Assembly (NCBI GenBank): GCA_002471665.1
Contig: DKQK01000072.1
Span: 64,847-128,846 of the forward strand
Direction of reading: 5' to 3'
DNA from: Gammaproteobacteria bacterium UBA7310
GTDB lineage: Bacteria > Pseudomonadota > Gammaproteobacteria > Pseudomonadales > Ketobacteraceae
DNA: 64,000 bases
Position numbers and translations under genes: made by a program. This document shows, piece by piece, positions 27,864-37,404 of the stretch; within the stretch, counting starts at the first letter, position 1, and every line of letters begins with the position of its first letter. The notes below the pieces were generated by a model. That model was not told where the DNA came from and ran no database searches. It saw only the letters and a list, made by a program, of their open reading frames with translations.

Positions 27864-28787
27864 TCATGGCCCCGCCTGGTCATGGGCCTGGGCGGAGCGC
27901 AAAGAAGAGTGCCCCGCGCGCTTTTCTTTGTGCCCGTTGCGTTGAATATTCGCAATCCACACACCACAACTGACCAGCAGCAGGCACACCAGCAGCGGAA
28001 TGCCCAAGGGCTCATCATACAAAGCAACGGCCGAAAACCCGGCCAGTAAAGGCACCAGCGCCATCATCGAGCCCATGTTGGCGGGGCCAATACGGCGTAC
28101 GGCCTGCACGTAACACAGCATCTGCACGATGGTGGCAAGAAAGCCCTGATACACGCTCTGCAGGGCAATGTGTTGCCAGTGATCAAGGCTGATGTTCTTG
28201 CTCATGCTGACGGCATAGAAAGGCAGATAGACAACGGCCGTCACCACTGACAGGCTCACCGTTGCCTGCCAGGGTGAGATCTGCCAGCGTTTGATCAGCA
28301 CCGAGAAAATCGCCCAGCAAAAAGCCGCTCCCACAAACCACAGTTGGCCACCCTGGACACCATCGCTGGTGAGAATCTCGAACCAGAACAGGCAGAATAT
28401 ACCGCTGCTGATCAACGTGATACCCAGCCATTTAATGGGGGTGAAGGCTTCTGCCCCGGAGAAATAACTGATCAGGGAAATGATCAGCGGCAGCATGCCC
28501 GGCAACAGAATGGCCGCATGGGAGGCCGGTGCGGTTTGGAAGCCCTGAAAGGCACACAGGGCGTAACCCAGCCCGCCGATCAGGGCTGCGGTAATCAGTT
28601 TCGGATTCAACAGGTTAAAACGAAAGAAAAAAAGCCAGACCGGCAACACCAAAACTGAACAGGTGAAATAACGGATGGCAATCACGTCCGCCGGTAATAA
28701 TGGCCCGATACCGCCAAAGCGGGAAACCAGAATAAAACCACTCCAGATCAACACCGCGATGGCGGCAAACAGGTAACCCCGCATCAT
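27864..28787 (-). CDS. EamA/DMT family transporter
   Basis: 307-residue membrane protein with about ten helices in two EamA repeats. The first starts at YLFAAIAVLIWSGFILVSRF; the second contains LWFVGAAFCWAIFSVLIKRW. ATG 28787 begins at the first helix and lies in a TGA/ATG overlap with the upstream transporter gene; the frame extends further but into the coding sequence of that gene. Substrates of this family are metabolites or amino acids; this one is unknown. The C-terminal tail is His/Lys-rich. It is probably translated together with the preceding Bcr/CflA gene. Confidence 0.85.
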   Translation of the reverse strand: MMRGYLFAAIAVLIWSGFILVSRFGGIGPLLPADVIAIRYFTCSVLVLPVWLFFFRFNLLNPKLITAALIGGLGYALCAFQGFQTAPASHAAILLPGMLPLIISLISYFSGAEAFTPIKWLGITLISSGIFCLFWFEILTSDGVQGGQLWFVGAAFCWAIFSVLIKRWQISPWQATVSLSVVTAVVYLPFYAVSMSKNISLDHWQHIALQSVYQGFLATIVQMLCYVQAVRRIGPANMGSMMALVPLLAGFSAVALYDEPLGIPLLVCLLLVSCGVWIANIQRNGHKEKRAGHSSLRSAQAHDQAGP

Positions 28788-29986
28788 GGTGAACTTGCCC
28801 CTTGCAAACACAGTGGCCGAAACAACAACAGGCCGCCCACACCAAAGGCCAGGAAACCCATGATAAGGGGGGTGGGTGTGCCATTGTATTGATGCGCCAC
28901 CAATGCCCCCAACGGTACCGCCAGGGTGGTGGAAACGGCGCCGGCGAAGGATGCACCCAGACCGGCGATGGCGCCCAGGGGTTGCATTGCCAGCGCATTC
29001 AGGTTGCCGAACTGCAGGCCCAGGCAAAAAAACAGCGGCACGCAATACAGCATAAACAGCCACAACGGTGGCTGGTGATCATAAATCAATATTGATGGCA
29101 TCAGCATAACCGCGGTCAGGACACATTGGCCGATGAGTGCCAGCAGGCATACTTGAACAATGCCCAGTCGCATCACAATGCGGGCGTTCAGTATGGATGC
29201 CGCTCCGATGGATAATGCCAGCAGCGCAAAGTAAACCGGAAAGGCGGTGCCGGTGCCATAGATGTCCACGAATATCTGTTGGGCGTTACTGAGGTAGGCT
29301 ACAAAGCCGCCGAACATCAACCCCATCACCAGAATGGCGCCGATGCTGACCGGTTGCCGCAGAATAAAGCGGATACCGGTGAGCACTGTTTTCAGCTGCA
29401 GTGCATGACGCTTTTCCGGTGGCAGAGATTCATCCAGGCGCACCGCAAACCAGATCACCGCCACCAGCGCAAACACCAGTATGGCGACAAAAATCAGATG
29501 CCAGTCACCCAGCAACAAAATACTTTGCCCCAGCAACGGGGCCAGTGCCGGTACCAGAATAAACACCGCCATGATGAATGACATGACCTTGGCCATGGCG
29601 TTGCCTTCAAAGCGATCGCGAACAATGGCTATGGTGACGATGCGGGAGCTGGACCCACCCAATCCCTGTAGAAAGCGGCCCAACAGCAACAGTTGGAAGC
29701 TGGGCGCGAAAAGACACAGAGCGCTGCCGGCAACGAACAACGTAATACCTGCATAAATGGGCCGTTTGCGGCCGATGGAATCGGACAGAGGCCCATAAAT
29801 CAGCTGACCAATACCCAACCCCAGGAACAGACTGGTGATGATGTATTGCTGGTCATTTTGATCGGCCACGGCCAGATCGGCGGCGATGGCCGGTAAGGCT
29901 GGCAGCATGGCATCGATGGAGAGGGCAACCAGAGAGATCAACATGGCCGCCAGGGCAACGAATTCCCCAACGCGGATTTGGTTCAT
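28784..29986 (-). CDS. Bcr/CflA family MFS drug-resistance transporter
   Basis: 400-residue proton-coupled exporter with 12 predicted helices. Family marks include LSIDAMLPALPAIAADL in helix 1, QLIYGPLSDSIGRKRPIYAG (MFS motif A in loop 2-3), and GRFLQGLGGSSSRIVTIAIV in helix 4 (motif B region, with Arg in GRFLQG). Bcr/CflA transporters export antibiotics or peptides such as bicyclomycin. The EamA exporter gene overlaps its end by four bases, so the two form a transport operon, perhaps for one substrate. No adjacent regulator is apparent. Confidence 0.87.
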   Translation of the reverse strand: MNQIRVGEFVALAAMLISLVALSIDAMLPALPAIAADLAVADQNDQQYIITSLFLGLGIGQLIYGPLSDSIGRKRPIYAGITLFVAGSALCLFAPSFQLLLLGRFLQGLGGSSSRIVTIAIVRDRFEGNAMAKVMSFIMAVFILVPALAPLLGQSILLLGDWHLIFVAILVFALVAVIWFAVRLDESLPPEKRHALQLKTVLTGIRFILRQPVSIGAILVMGLMFGGFVAYLSNAQQIFVDIYGTGTAFPVYFALLALSIGAASILNARIVMRLGIVQVCLLALIGQCVLTAVMLMPSILIYDHQPPLWLFMLYCVPLFFCLGLQFGNLNALAMQPLGAIAGLGASFAGAVSTTLAVPLGALVAHQYNGTPTPLIMGFLAFGVGGLLLFRPLCLQGASSP

Positions 29987-30093
29987 GACGCTTGGATCTG
30001 TACAACAATTGGGTGCAGATCATTGCACAAATCCAGCGTCTGATACAGGGGCGAAATGGTCAGGTCGCTGTTTGCGACCCGACGCGGTGCAGC

Positions 30094-31635
30094 CTAGATA
30101 GCCTGACTTAATGCGGGCCCCACCAGGTGTGGGAACAGATAGGTATTCACATCAATGTTGGGCTGATAGTGCATGAACAAACCGCCCAGCGTGGTGAAGA
30201 CCCGGGCCAGCATGATGAATTCAGAGGGCAGTTTGTCCACCGGATCGGCTTCCGCCTGGGCCAACAGGTTTTTTGCCCCGGACAGGATGTCCTTTTGGCT
30301 GGGCCAGTTGGGTTTGTCCCGGCTCATTTCAAACGCGGTGCGCTGGATCTGTGACAACAGTGCGTCTGCGAAGGCCAGTAAGGTGTCGGGTTTACCGCTG
30401 CGGGTGGTGAACCCCATGGCCTTCAATTCCCGCGCCATGGTATCCCGTTCGCCCATCAGAGCGGCTCCGAGCACGTTATAGTACCCCTCGCGGAATGGCT
30501 CCGACAGGGTCATGGTGCAGCCAAAATCCAGCAACACCAGCTTGTTGTCCGGTGTCACCAGCAGGTTGCCCGGATGGGGATCTGCCTGAAAGACACCGGC
30601 CTGCAGCACTTGCCGCAGATACAGGTCCAGCAGGCGCCCCAGCAGATCGGCAATGCCGTCTTCATCCCCTTCAGCCTGACGGCGGTCCAGCTCCTGCATC
30701 AGCGGTGTTCCCACCACAAAGTTGCTCACCATAACCCGCTTGCGGGTGAATCCGGGCACCGGGTGGGGGACAACTACGTTTTCCACATTACTGAGAAAAT
30801 CCCCCACCTGCACCATGGCGCGGGCTTCATGGGTGTAATCCAGTTCCTCGCGGATCGTACGCTCGATTTCCCCGGTGATGGTGTCCAGGTCGGTGGGTGG
30901 CAGCATGGAGGCGATGCTGTTGGTGAACAGCTTCAGCAGCGCCATATCCAAATCAATAATGTGCTCCAGGCCGGGCCGTTGTATTTTTACCGCTACTTTC
31001 TGGCCGGTGGGCAACACTGCCTGGTGGACCTGGCCGATACTGGCTGCGGCAATGGGTTGTGGATCAAATTCGGCAAACATGTCTTTCAGCGACTTGCCCA
31101 GTTCGGATTCGATCACCTGGCGCACGTCCTCAAAGGCCACCGGCGACGCTTGATCCTGCAGCACTCTCAGTTCCTCCACCCAGGGCTTGGGCAGGATATC
31201 GGCGCGGGCGGACAGCAGTTGGCCCACCTTCAGGAAGGCGCCCCCTTGCGAAAGGGACACATCGCGGAACAGGCGCGCGTTTTTACGGTGTAGCTCGGCC
31301 AGGGCCGCCGGCGTCCGGCGCTTGGAAATAAACGCCGAGCGGATGCCCCACAGGCGGTACCGGGCGGTGATGCGGGTCAGCATCCAGCCGGTAGTCTTCA
31401 TGCGTTTGACGCGGGCCGGCCACTGCGCTGCTTCCTCGGCCAGGGCCTCGTACTCTTCTTTTGCCAGTTCAACGCCGGAGCTCACTTTCTTGAGGGCGGC
31501 AACGGCCTGCTCTGCCAGTTCGCGCCCCTGCCACAGTGTTTGTTCCAGTGCTGACAGGGATGCGTTCATCACATTGAGCCACGCCTTCAGGCCTTCGTTA
31601 CGGGAGCCGGATTGTGTCGGTGTGGTGCTATCCAT
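30094..31635 (-). CDS. AarF/UbiB (ABC1) family atypical kinase
   Basis: 513-residue protein of the UbiB/ADCK family. Visible landmarks: KVGQLLSARADILPKPW (the KxGQ family motif), AAASIGQVHQAVL (Ala-rich loop replacing the P-loop), VAVKIQRPG (ATP-binding Lys), GVFQADPHPGNLLVT (catalytic loop) and VLLDFGC (DFG). UbiB proteins support ubiquinone synthesis or lipid homeostasis. Unlike E. coli UbiB, strong C-terminal membrane helices are not evident, and no ubiE/ubiJ neighbours are present. It may therefore be a paralogue with another role. GAGGA precedes the start. Confidence 0.85.
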   Translation of the reverse strand: MDSTTPTQSGSRNEGLKAWLNVMNASLSALEQTLWQGRELAEQAVAALKKVSSGVELAKEEYEALAEEAAQWPARVKRMKTTGWMLTRITARYRLWGIRSAFISKRRTPAALAELHRKNARLFRDVSLSQGGAFLKVGQLLSARADILPKPWVEELRVLQDQASPVAFEDVRQVIESELGKSLKDMFAEFDPQPIAAASIGQVHQAVLPTGQKVAVKIQRPGLEHIIDLDMALLKLFTNSIASMLPPTDLDTITGEIERTIREELDYTHEARAMVQVGDFLSNVENVVVPHPVPGFTRKRVMVSNFVVGTPLMQELDRRQAEGDEDGIADLLGRLLDLYLRQVLQAGVFQADPHPGNLLVTPDNKLVLLDFGCTMTLSEPFREGYYNVLGAALMGERDTMARELKAMGFTTRSGKPDTLLAFADALLSQIQRTAFEMSRDKPNWPSQKDILSGAKNLLAQAEADPVDKLPSEFIMLARVFTTLGGLFMHYQPNIDVNTYLFPHLVGPALSQAI

Positions 31636-31694
31636 ATTGGGTTCCTCGATGGTGATGGTCTTGGTGTCTTTTTTTGTAGTACATTTTAGGGTTT

Positions 31695-31715
31695 AAAAAA
31701 ACCGGCGGTGCCGGC
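31695..31715 (-). terminator. Intrinsic terminator on the minus strand
   Basis: Read on the minus strand, CCGGC, a three-base loop and GCCGG (31714-31702) are followed by seven T residues (31701-31695). It lies just downstream of the ribbon-helix-helix gene and upstream of the UbiB-family gene, so it should separate or attenuate transcription between them. Confidence 0.75.
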
Positions 31716-31726
31716 CTGTTCTGATC

Positions 31727-32233
31727 TTACAAAGTCTCAATACAGTGCGGGCACAGCCAGATGGGCGGCAGTTCCCGCCCCTGTAATTGGCTCAATCCCC
31801 GGTAGGCACGCTGGCCACGCTTCAGTTCGGCGTTGCATTCAGCGCAGTGGCCGGGCTTGTTGACGATAACATCCTGCCAGGCATCCACACTGTCCAGCAG
31901 TTGCTGGGTATTGGCCTGGGATGACTCGCCGTCGCCCCGTACGCTGGCTGCCACCCGTTTGGCGTCCCGGCTCACCTGTTCCACCAGGGCACTGGAGTCG
32001 GCTACGATGTTATCCACCAGGGTGAAGGTATCCTCCAGTACGTTGCGGATCAGGTGAGATACCGACATGCGACGTTTCTCCGCCGCTTCCTTCAGTGTGG
32101 TTTCCAGATCCTCGGGGACCCGCGCCTGAATGACCCGGTCCTTGCGCTCTTCTGCCGCTGCTGGACGACGGCCCCGGCGCCGGGAAGCGGCTTTGCGGGG
32201 TGTCTTGTTGTCGGGTGTTTCGCGCTCGGGCAC
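31727..32233 (-). CDS. Ribbon-helix-helix-type protein with C-terminal zinc ribbon
   Basis: 168-residue probable DNA-binding protein. The N-terminus is very basic (RKAASRRRGRRPAAAEERK). A ribbon-helix-helix-like stretch follows at about 33-65 (VIQARVPEDLETTLKEAAEK then RMSVSHLIRNVLE). The C-terminal 45 residues carry CAEC and CPHC separated by about 27 residues, a zinc-ribbon arrangement. GTG 32233 has CGGAGA upstream. A terminator just after the gene makes it a separate unit from the UbiB-family gene. I know no characterised protein with this combination; a regulatory or nucleic-acid role is inferred. Confidence 0.7.
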   Translation of the reverse strand: MPERETPDNKTPRKAASRRRGRRPAAAEERKDRVIQARVPEDLETTLKEAAEKRRMSVSHLIRNVLEDTFTLVDNIVADSSALVEQVSRDAKRVAASVRGDGESSQANTQQLLDSVDAWQDVIVNKPGHCAECNAELKRGQRAYRGLSQLQGRELPPIWLCPHCIETL

Positions 32234-32416
32234 AGATCGATCTCCGCACTGCAGAATTAATGTAATACAAAATATAACATCGTAGTGCCTGGCGTCAATG
32301 CCCGTCGCAATAACGCCAAACCTGGTTAGGGGAAAGCTCAGCGGGTATCCCCTTCCAGGAAGGGTTTATGCAAGGCCAGGGCGATCTTGGCCACATCTTT
32401 CCGGTGGCACAATCAG

Positions 32417-33487
32417 TCAGTGGGCGGTTTGTTGTTGAAACTGGTGGGCAACCTTTGCTTGTTTGCGCATGATGTCCAGTGTGCCCATTGGCTCCGGCAA
32501 ATTGGTGAGCTTGGCGCCCCATTGTCGGTACAGTGTGAACGCATTGGTTACCATGCGCTCCGCACAGCTCCAGCGCGCGTAGGGCGATTGCAGAAACGCC
32601 TTGCTGTACAGGACTTCGCTGGCCGCTTCATGGGGCTGCTTGTCCTGTTGGTAGCGTTGATGAATATTCTCATGCACAAAGTGCCAGTAATCGATAATAT
32701 TTTGTATGTCATTGCTGTTTGCCAGCGGGCCGTGCCCCGGTACGATGACACGGGCATTTAAGCTTTGCAGTTTTTCCAGTGCCCGCAGCAGATTTTCCAC
32801 CGGCCCGCTCCACATCACCGGGGTGCTGCCGATAAAGGCGATGTCGCCGGCATAGACAACCTGTTCATCGGGGACATAGACAATGGCGTCGCCGCTGGTG
32901 TGCCCGGGCCCCACTTCATACAGTACGATGTCTTTGCCGTTGAGATTCAGGCTGTGTTCCTGTTGAAAGGTAAGCCCCGGTTCGGTGATGTGTATGCCGC
33001 CGAACTGATAGGGTGCCAGCATGTCGATCATGTAGTTGGAAAACGTATTCATGCCGCCAAAGGGAACATGGCGCAGTGCTTTGCAGCTATGCTGAAGGGC
33101 ACTGAGTGAAGCCGGTTTCATGTGATGCATTTGTGCATGGCAGGATTGGGTGGCAATGATGTTGCGATCCTTGAACAACTGATTGCCCCAGCAGTGATCA
33201 CCGTCAGAGTGCGTGTTGATGACGGTGTCAATGGGGGATTTTTCAATAACAGGCTGCATGCCCTCCAGCATTTGCCGGGTAAAATGCAGATCCCAGCAGG
33301 TGTCTATCAAAACACTTTTTCCATGGCAGTCAATCAGGCCGATATTGGTTTCGCCCCAGGAACCATTGGGCACCATCCAGCCATAGCATTGTTTGCTGAG
33401 CTGATACAGTCCCTCCTGGAACTGAACCGCTTCCCCGTGGCGGGTATGGCTGCGCCCGGTGTTCACCAGTTGTTTCAGGTCGTTCAT
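32417..33487 (-). CDS. MBL-fold metallo-hydrolase
   Basis: 356-residue metallo-beta-lactamase-fold protein. The metal motif reads NTHSDGDHCWGN, so the usual HxHxDH has Asp in place of the second His, a form seen in some family branches. GPGHTSGDAIVYVP supplies a later metal His and VIVPGHGPL the last ligand region. ATG 33487 has AAGGAT upstream. It lies two bases after the stop of the FAH-family gene and is surely co-transcribed with it. The two hydrolases suggest a catabolic step, perhaps thioester or lactone cleavage, but the substrate is not readable from sequence. Confidence 0.82.
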   Translation of the reverse strand: MNDLKQLVNTGRSHTRHGEAVQFQEGLYQLSKQCYGWMVPNGSWGETNIGLIDCHGKSVLIDTCWDLHFTRQMLEGMQPVIEKSPIDTVINTHSDGDHCWGNQLFKDRNIIATQSCHAQMHHMKPASLSALQHSCKALRHVPFGGMNTFSNYMIDMLAPYQFGGIHITEPGLTFQQEHSLNLNGKDIVLYEVGPGHTSGDAIVYVPDEQVVYAGDIAFIGSTPVMWSGPVENLLRALEKLQSLNARVIVPGHGPLANSNDIQNIIDYWHFVHENIHQRYQQDKQPHEAASEVLYSKAFLQSPYARWSCAERMVTNAFTLYRQWGAKLTNLPEPMGTLDIMRKQAKVAHQFQQQTAH

Positions 33488-33489
33488 GG

Positions 33490-34455
33490 TTAATCCTTCT
33501 TGCTGATCGTATTGGTGAGTGAGCCGACGGCTTCGATCCACAGTTCTATGGTGTCCCCTGGTTGCAACCAGTGGTCGTTTTCCATGGCGCAACCATTGGG
33601 CAATGTTCCGGTGGCAAAAACTTCACCCGGATACAAGGGCTCATCGCGGCTGGCATGCACCAGCATATCGGCAATACTGTGTTGAAAATCTCCGGTATGG
33701 GTTTGGCTTATACACCTGTTGTTGATTCTGACCTCGGCTTTAAGTTGGTCCACCCTGGGCAGGATCGCGTCGGCGCTGACCACCGTTGCCGACAGTGCGT
33801 TCACGAAGTGTTTTGATTTTTGTGGCCCGAAGCCGCTGCGCATTTCTTCCAGCTGTACATCCCTGGCGCTGAAATCGTTCAGCACCATAAAGCCGCCGAT
33901 GGCCTGCAAAGCCTGTTCCCGGGTAGCATTCAGCAGCGGTTTGGCCAATACAAACGCCAACTCCAGCTCGTAATCCAAATAGTCGGTATAGGCAGGCCAG
34001 TGCACAGTGTCACCCTCGCAGGCCATATTCATATGGTTGCTGAAGTAATAAACCGGTTGTCGATACCAGATGGGCTTCGGGCGCAGGGCCGGGAACGGGC
34101 GCCGAAGCAACCGCTCATAGCCGGTGATGATGGGATACAGCGTTGGCATGAAGTGTTTGACAAAGCCGCGGGCCGCATTGGTTGCATGGGTTTCCGACAA
34201 CATATAATCCCGCAGCGACAACGGAGTAAACGGCAGTAATGGTTGCAGCGGGCCATCGGGGGCAAAGGGGGTAGCGCCTGACTCCGTCAATGCGGATTCC
34301 AGCAGCGGCTTCCAGTGATCCCAGTCGGCCAGCAGCGGCAGCAGTTCATTTGGTGCGGTGGGTAAACCCTTGAGATCCGCCACGCTGTACCATTGGCTGT
34401 TCCATTCCACCAATAATTTGTCGCTGTCATGACTGTGCACTCGTTTGAATTTCAT
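33490..34455 (-). CDS. Fumarylacetoacetate hydrolase (FAH) family protein
   Basis: 321-residue hydrolase or isomerase. The C-terminal FAH domain shows DYELELAFVLAKPLL (metal-binding Glu pair), GGFMVLNDFSARDVQLEEM, and GEVFATGTLPNGCAMENDHW, followed by LQPGDTIELWIEAVGSLTN. Family members cleave C-C bonds in beta-diketo acids or hydrate/decarboxylate products of aromatic catabolism. ATG 34455 gives a natural N-terminus (MKFKRVHSHDSDKLL); the ribosome site is weak. It is divergent from the molybdo-hydroxylase pair at 34688-37398, which could hydroxylate a ring whose products this enzyme and the MBL hydrolase then process (inference). Confidence 0.83.
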   Translation of the reverse strand: MKFKRVHSHDSDKLLVEWNSQWYSVADLKGLPTAPNELLPLLADWDHWKPLLESALTESGATPFAPDGPLQPLLPFTPLSLRDYMLSETHATNAARGFVKHFMPTLYPIITGYERLLRRPFPALRPKPIWYRQPVYYFSNHMNMACEGDTVHWPAYTDYLDYELELAFVLAKPLLNATREQALQAIGGFMVLNDFSARDVQLEEMRSGFGPQKSKHFVNALSATVVSADAILPRVDQLKAEVRINNRCISQTHTGDFQHSIADMLVHASRDEPLYPGEVFATGTLPNGCAMENDHWLQPGDTIELWIEAVGSLTNTISKKD

Positions 34456-34687
34456 AGGGGTCCAATGGTTGGTTGTGGTGAACGAGAGGCAGTTTAACAG
34501 CACTGTTGCAGGAAAGGCATGCTGCACGGGCCACAAGCCCTGTCCACCAACCCTGTCCGCGGATGACAAGGGAACTGTCCTGCCTGGATCTGACGTTCCA
34601 TGGCCGGTGGAAGGTACACTGTCAGTGAACCTGTGTATTGATAATATGGGCTATATTTCTGGTACGGACACAAGTAAGGAAAGCGCG

Positions 34688-35197
34688 ATGCCAATCACTT
34701 TTATGCTCAACGACCGTTCCATAAGCCTGGACGTGGAAGGCGAGATGCCGCTGTTGTGGGCGCTGCGTGATGTGTTGAAGTTAACCGGTACCAAGTTCGG
34801 ATGTGGTGCCGGTTTGTGCGGCGCCTGTACTGTGCATAGGGAAGGCGAGGCCATTCGTGCCTGCACCACGCCGATGTCCTCGGTGCAGGGCAGGCGAATC
34901 ACCACCATTGAAGGGTTGGGCGGGCAAGCCGATCATCCGCTGCAGGATGCCTGGATCAGGCATAACGTGGCGCAATGCGGGTATTGTCAACCGGGGCAGA
35001 TCATGGCAGCCAGCGCCTTACTGGCACAGAATCCCAGCCCCACGGATGAGGATATTGATCGGGCTATGGCGGGCAACCTGTGCCGCTGTGGCACTTACAG
35101 CCGCATCCGGGCCGCCATTCATGATGCGGCGGGGCAATTGCAGTCTGATTCCGGTCAGACCCCGGCACCCTATTATCAGAGCAATCTGGAAAGCTGA
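34688..35197 (+). CDS. (2Fe-2S) subunit of a xanthine-oxidase-family hydroxylase (IorA-like)
   Basis: 169-residue electron-transfer subunit with two iron-sulphur centres. The plant-type ferredoxin cluster is GTKFGCGAGLCGACTVHREG with a fourth Cys in IRACTTP. The second cluster is CGYCQPGQIM with NLCRCGTYSRIRAAI. ATG 34688 has TAAGGA upstream; the frame reaches further back without coding character. It has no export signal of its own and would travel with the large subunit. The large subunit begins 14 bases later. A second such pair lies at 60767-63474. Confidence 0.92.
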   Translation: MPITFMLNDRSISLDVEGEMPLLWALRDVLKLTGTKFGCGAGLCGACTVHREGEAIRACTTPMSSVQGRRITTIEGLGGQADHPLQDAWIRHNVAQCGYCQPGQIMAASALLAQNPSPTDEDIDRAMAGNLCRCGTYSRIRAAIHDAAGQLQSDSGQTPAPYYQSNLES

Positions 35198-35211
35198 GTG
35201 GAGGTGACCGT

Positions 35212-37398
35212 ATGAACTCCAGGCGTGAATTTCTGAAAGCCATGGGGCTGGTTGGGGGTGGCCTGATTCTGGAGCTGTCGTTGTCCGGCTGCACCACACC
35301 GCTACCCCATGGCAATGCCCGTGATTTTGAACCTGATGCCTGGCTGCAGATAACGCCGCAGAATGATATCCGCTTCTATCTGAACAGTGTGGAAATGGGG
35401 CAGGGCACCATGACCGGCATGGCCACCCTGATTGCAGAAGAATTGAATACCGAGCCGTACATGATTGAGGTGAAGTCAGCCGGGGTGCATGCAGATTATG
35501 TGAACCCCTTCTATGGCGTGCAGGTCACCGGCGGCAGCACCAGTACACGCATCTACTACGATGTTTTGCGGCGCTCGGCCGCCCAGGCGAGAGAGATGTT
35601 GCGGGCGGCTGCGGCGGCTGAATTGGGTGTTGATGTGGCGCTGTTGGAAGTGCGGGACAAGCACATTATATATCGGGATACCCGTCTTCCCATGGGGCGG
35701 TTTGTGCAGGCGGCACAATCGCTGTCCCGGCCCGAAGTCAGCTTGAAGTCGGAGCGGGATTTCCGCTTTATCGGACGCCCCTCCGTGCGCCTGGACGGTG
35801 CCATGAAGGTGCGGGGCACAGCGCAATATGGAATCGACGTGCAGCTGCCGGACCTGTTTACTGCCCTGGTGAAACGCTGCCCCGTGCAGGGCGGACACAT
35901 AGAAAGCTGGAGCCCCAATGGTGCCGATGAGTTGCCCGGCGTGAAAGCCATTGTGCCCATTGCCAACGGGGTGGCCGTGGTGGCAGAAACCTATTGGCAT
36001 GCCCAGCGGGCGCTGCAGGCTATTACCGTGAGCTGGGCGATGCCGGCGTTGTCACAGCGTTCCAGCGAGGATATCCGCCGTGAGTTTGAGGCGCTGGCAG
36101 CCAGTGAATCCGGGCGCAGTGCCTTGTCGGTGGGCGATGCGCGCGCTGATATCCGTGCCGCGGCTTTACAGCACGCAGCCACCTATCGTCTGCCGTATCT
36201 GGCCCATGCCACCATGGAACCCATGAACTGTACGGTACGCCTGCGTGACGATCATTGTGAAATCTGGGTGCCCACCCAGGTACCTTCCGTTTGTGCCGCC
36301 ATTGCCGAAGAGGTGACGGGATTACGCCGTCATCAAATAACGGTGCACACCACATTGCTGGGCGGGGGCTTCGGTCGGCGCCTGAGTGTGGATTATGCGC
36401 TGGAAGCCACTCAGATTGCCAAGGCCACCGGCCTGACGATCAAGTTGGTGTTCAGTCGTGAAGACGATATGCAGCATGATTATTATCGGCCCGCAGCCCA
36501 CGCCGAGATAAAGGCCGGCCTGGACGAGCAGGGGCGGATCACCGGCTGGCACCAGAAAAACGTGAATCCCAATATTCTGCCCTACGCTTTTCAGGAATTT
36601 GCCACGGCGGTGTTGCCCGCCTGGCTGCCGGATGGGTTGGTGCGTGGACTGGCCAATCTGGGCCCCTGGGTATACGGCACCCTGCTGATGGATCCGGCCA
36701 GTACCGAAGGCGCGGTGGAATTTGGCTATGACAGTGTCAGCGCAGAAGTGCGTCACGTGCAAGCCGATCCGGGTTTGCGCACCGGCTACTGGCGCTCGGT
36801 GGGGCATTCCATCAACGCTTTTGTGGTGGAAAGTTTTATGGATGAGCTGGCGCACCGGGCGGGCCGGGATCCGTTGCAGTTCCGGTTGCAGCATCTTGCC
36901 GGCAATCCTCGCCTGGCCGCAGTGTTGCGGCAGGTTGCCGAGGTGGGGCGTTGGGGAGCGCCTATGGAGCCGGGTTCCGCCCAGGGTATTGCGGCACATT
37001 ATTCTTTCGGATCCTATGTGGCGCAGTTGGTGGAAGTCAGTGTGGTGGAGGGGGACATTCGGGTGCACCGGGTAACCGTGGCCATCGACTGCGGGAAAAC
37101 CATCAATCCCGACATCATCAAAGCGCAAATGGAAGGGGGCGTGATTTTCGGCTTAACCGCGGCGTTGCGCGGAGAAATCACCCTGCAGGATGGCAGGGTG
37201 CAGCAGACCAACTTTCATGATTACCCGCTGCTGCGCATCCATGAAGCGCCCGCTATCACCGTGCACATCCTCTCCAGTGCCGAGGCGCCGGGCGGCGTGG
37301 GGGAACCCGCTGTACCGCCCATTGCACCTGCGCTTGCCAATGCCCTGTTTGCCGCCACCGGGCAGCGGTTGCGGGATTTGCCGTTACGTTTGTCCTGA
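35212..37398 (+). CDS. Molybdopterin-binding subunit of a xanthine-oxidase-family hydroxylase (IorB-like)
   Basis: 728-residue catalytic subunit, isoquinoline 1-oxidoreductase beta type. The N-terminus is a Tat-type signal (SRREFLKAMGLVGGGLILEL followed by LSLSGC), so the enzyme is exported folded with its cofactor; Cys in SGC could also be a lipobox. Molybdopterin motifs include EMGQGTMTGMATLIAEELN, GGGFGRRLSVDYALEA, and GGVGEPAVPPIAPALANALF with the catalytic Glu. No cytochrome subunit follows. The substrate may be an N-heterocycle or aldehyde. Cofactor maturation genes are not adjacent here but occur at 58422-59998. Confidence 0.9.
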   Translation: MNSRREFLKAMGLVGGGLILELSLSGCTTPLPHGNARDFEPDAWLQITPQNDIRFYLNSVEMGQGTMTGMATLIAEELNTEPYMIEVKSAGVHADYVNPFYGVQVTGGSTSTRIYYDVLRRSAAQAREMLRAAAAAELGVDVALLEVRDKHIIYRDTRLPMGRFVQAAQSLSRPEVSLKSERDFRFIGRPSVRLDGAMKVRGTAQYGIDVQLPDLFTALVKRCPVQGGHIESWSPNGADELPGVKAIVPIANGVAVVAETYWHAQRALQAITVSWAMPALSQRSSEDIRREFEALAASESGRSALSVGDARADIRAAALQHAATYRLPYLAHATMEPMNCTVRLRDDHCEIWVPTQVPSVCAAIAEEVTGLRRHQITVHTTLLGGGFGRRLSVDYALEATQIAKATGLTIKLVFSREDDMQHDYYRPAAHAEIKAGLDEQGRITGWHQKNVNPNILPYAFQEFATAVLPAWLPDGLVRGLANLGPWVYGTLLMDPASTEGAVEFGYDSVSAEVRHVQADPGLRTGYWRSVGHSINAFVVESFMDELAHRAGRDPLQFRLQHLAGNPRLAAVLRQVAEVGRWGAPMEPGSAQGIAAHYSFGSYVAQLVEVSVVEGDIRVHRVTVAIDCGKTINPDIIKAQMEGGVIFGLTAALRGEITLQDGRVQQTNFHDYPLLRIHEAPAITVHILSSAEAPGGVGEPAVPPIAPALANALFAATGQRLRDLPLRLS

Positions 37399-37404
37399 TA
37401 TACG

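Noticed and set aside
34445..34687. N-terminal extension of the first iron-sulphur subunit
   Set aside because: The added residues do not resemble the family, and a good ribosome site precedes ATG 34688.
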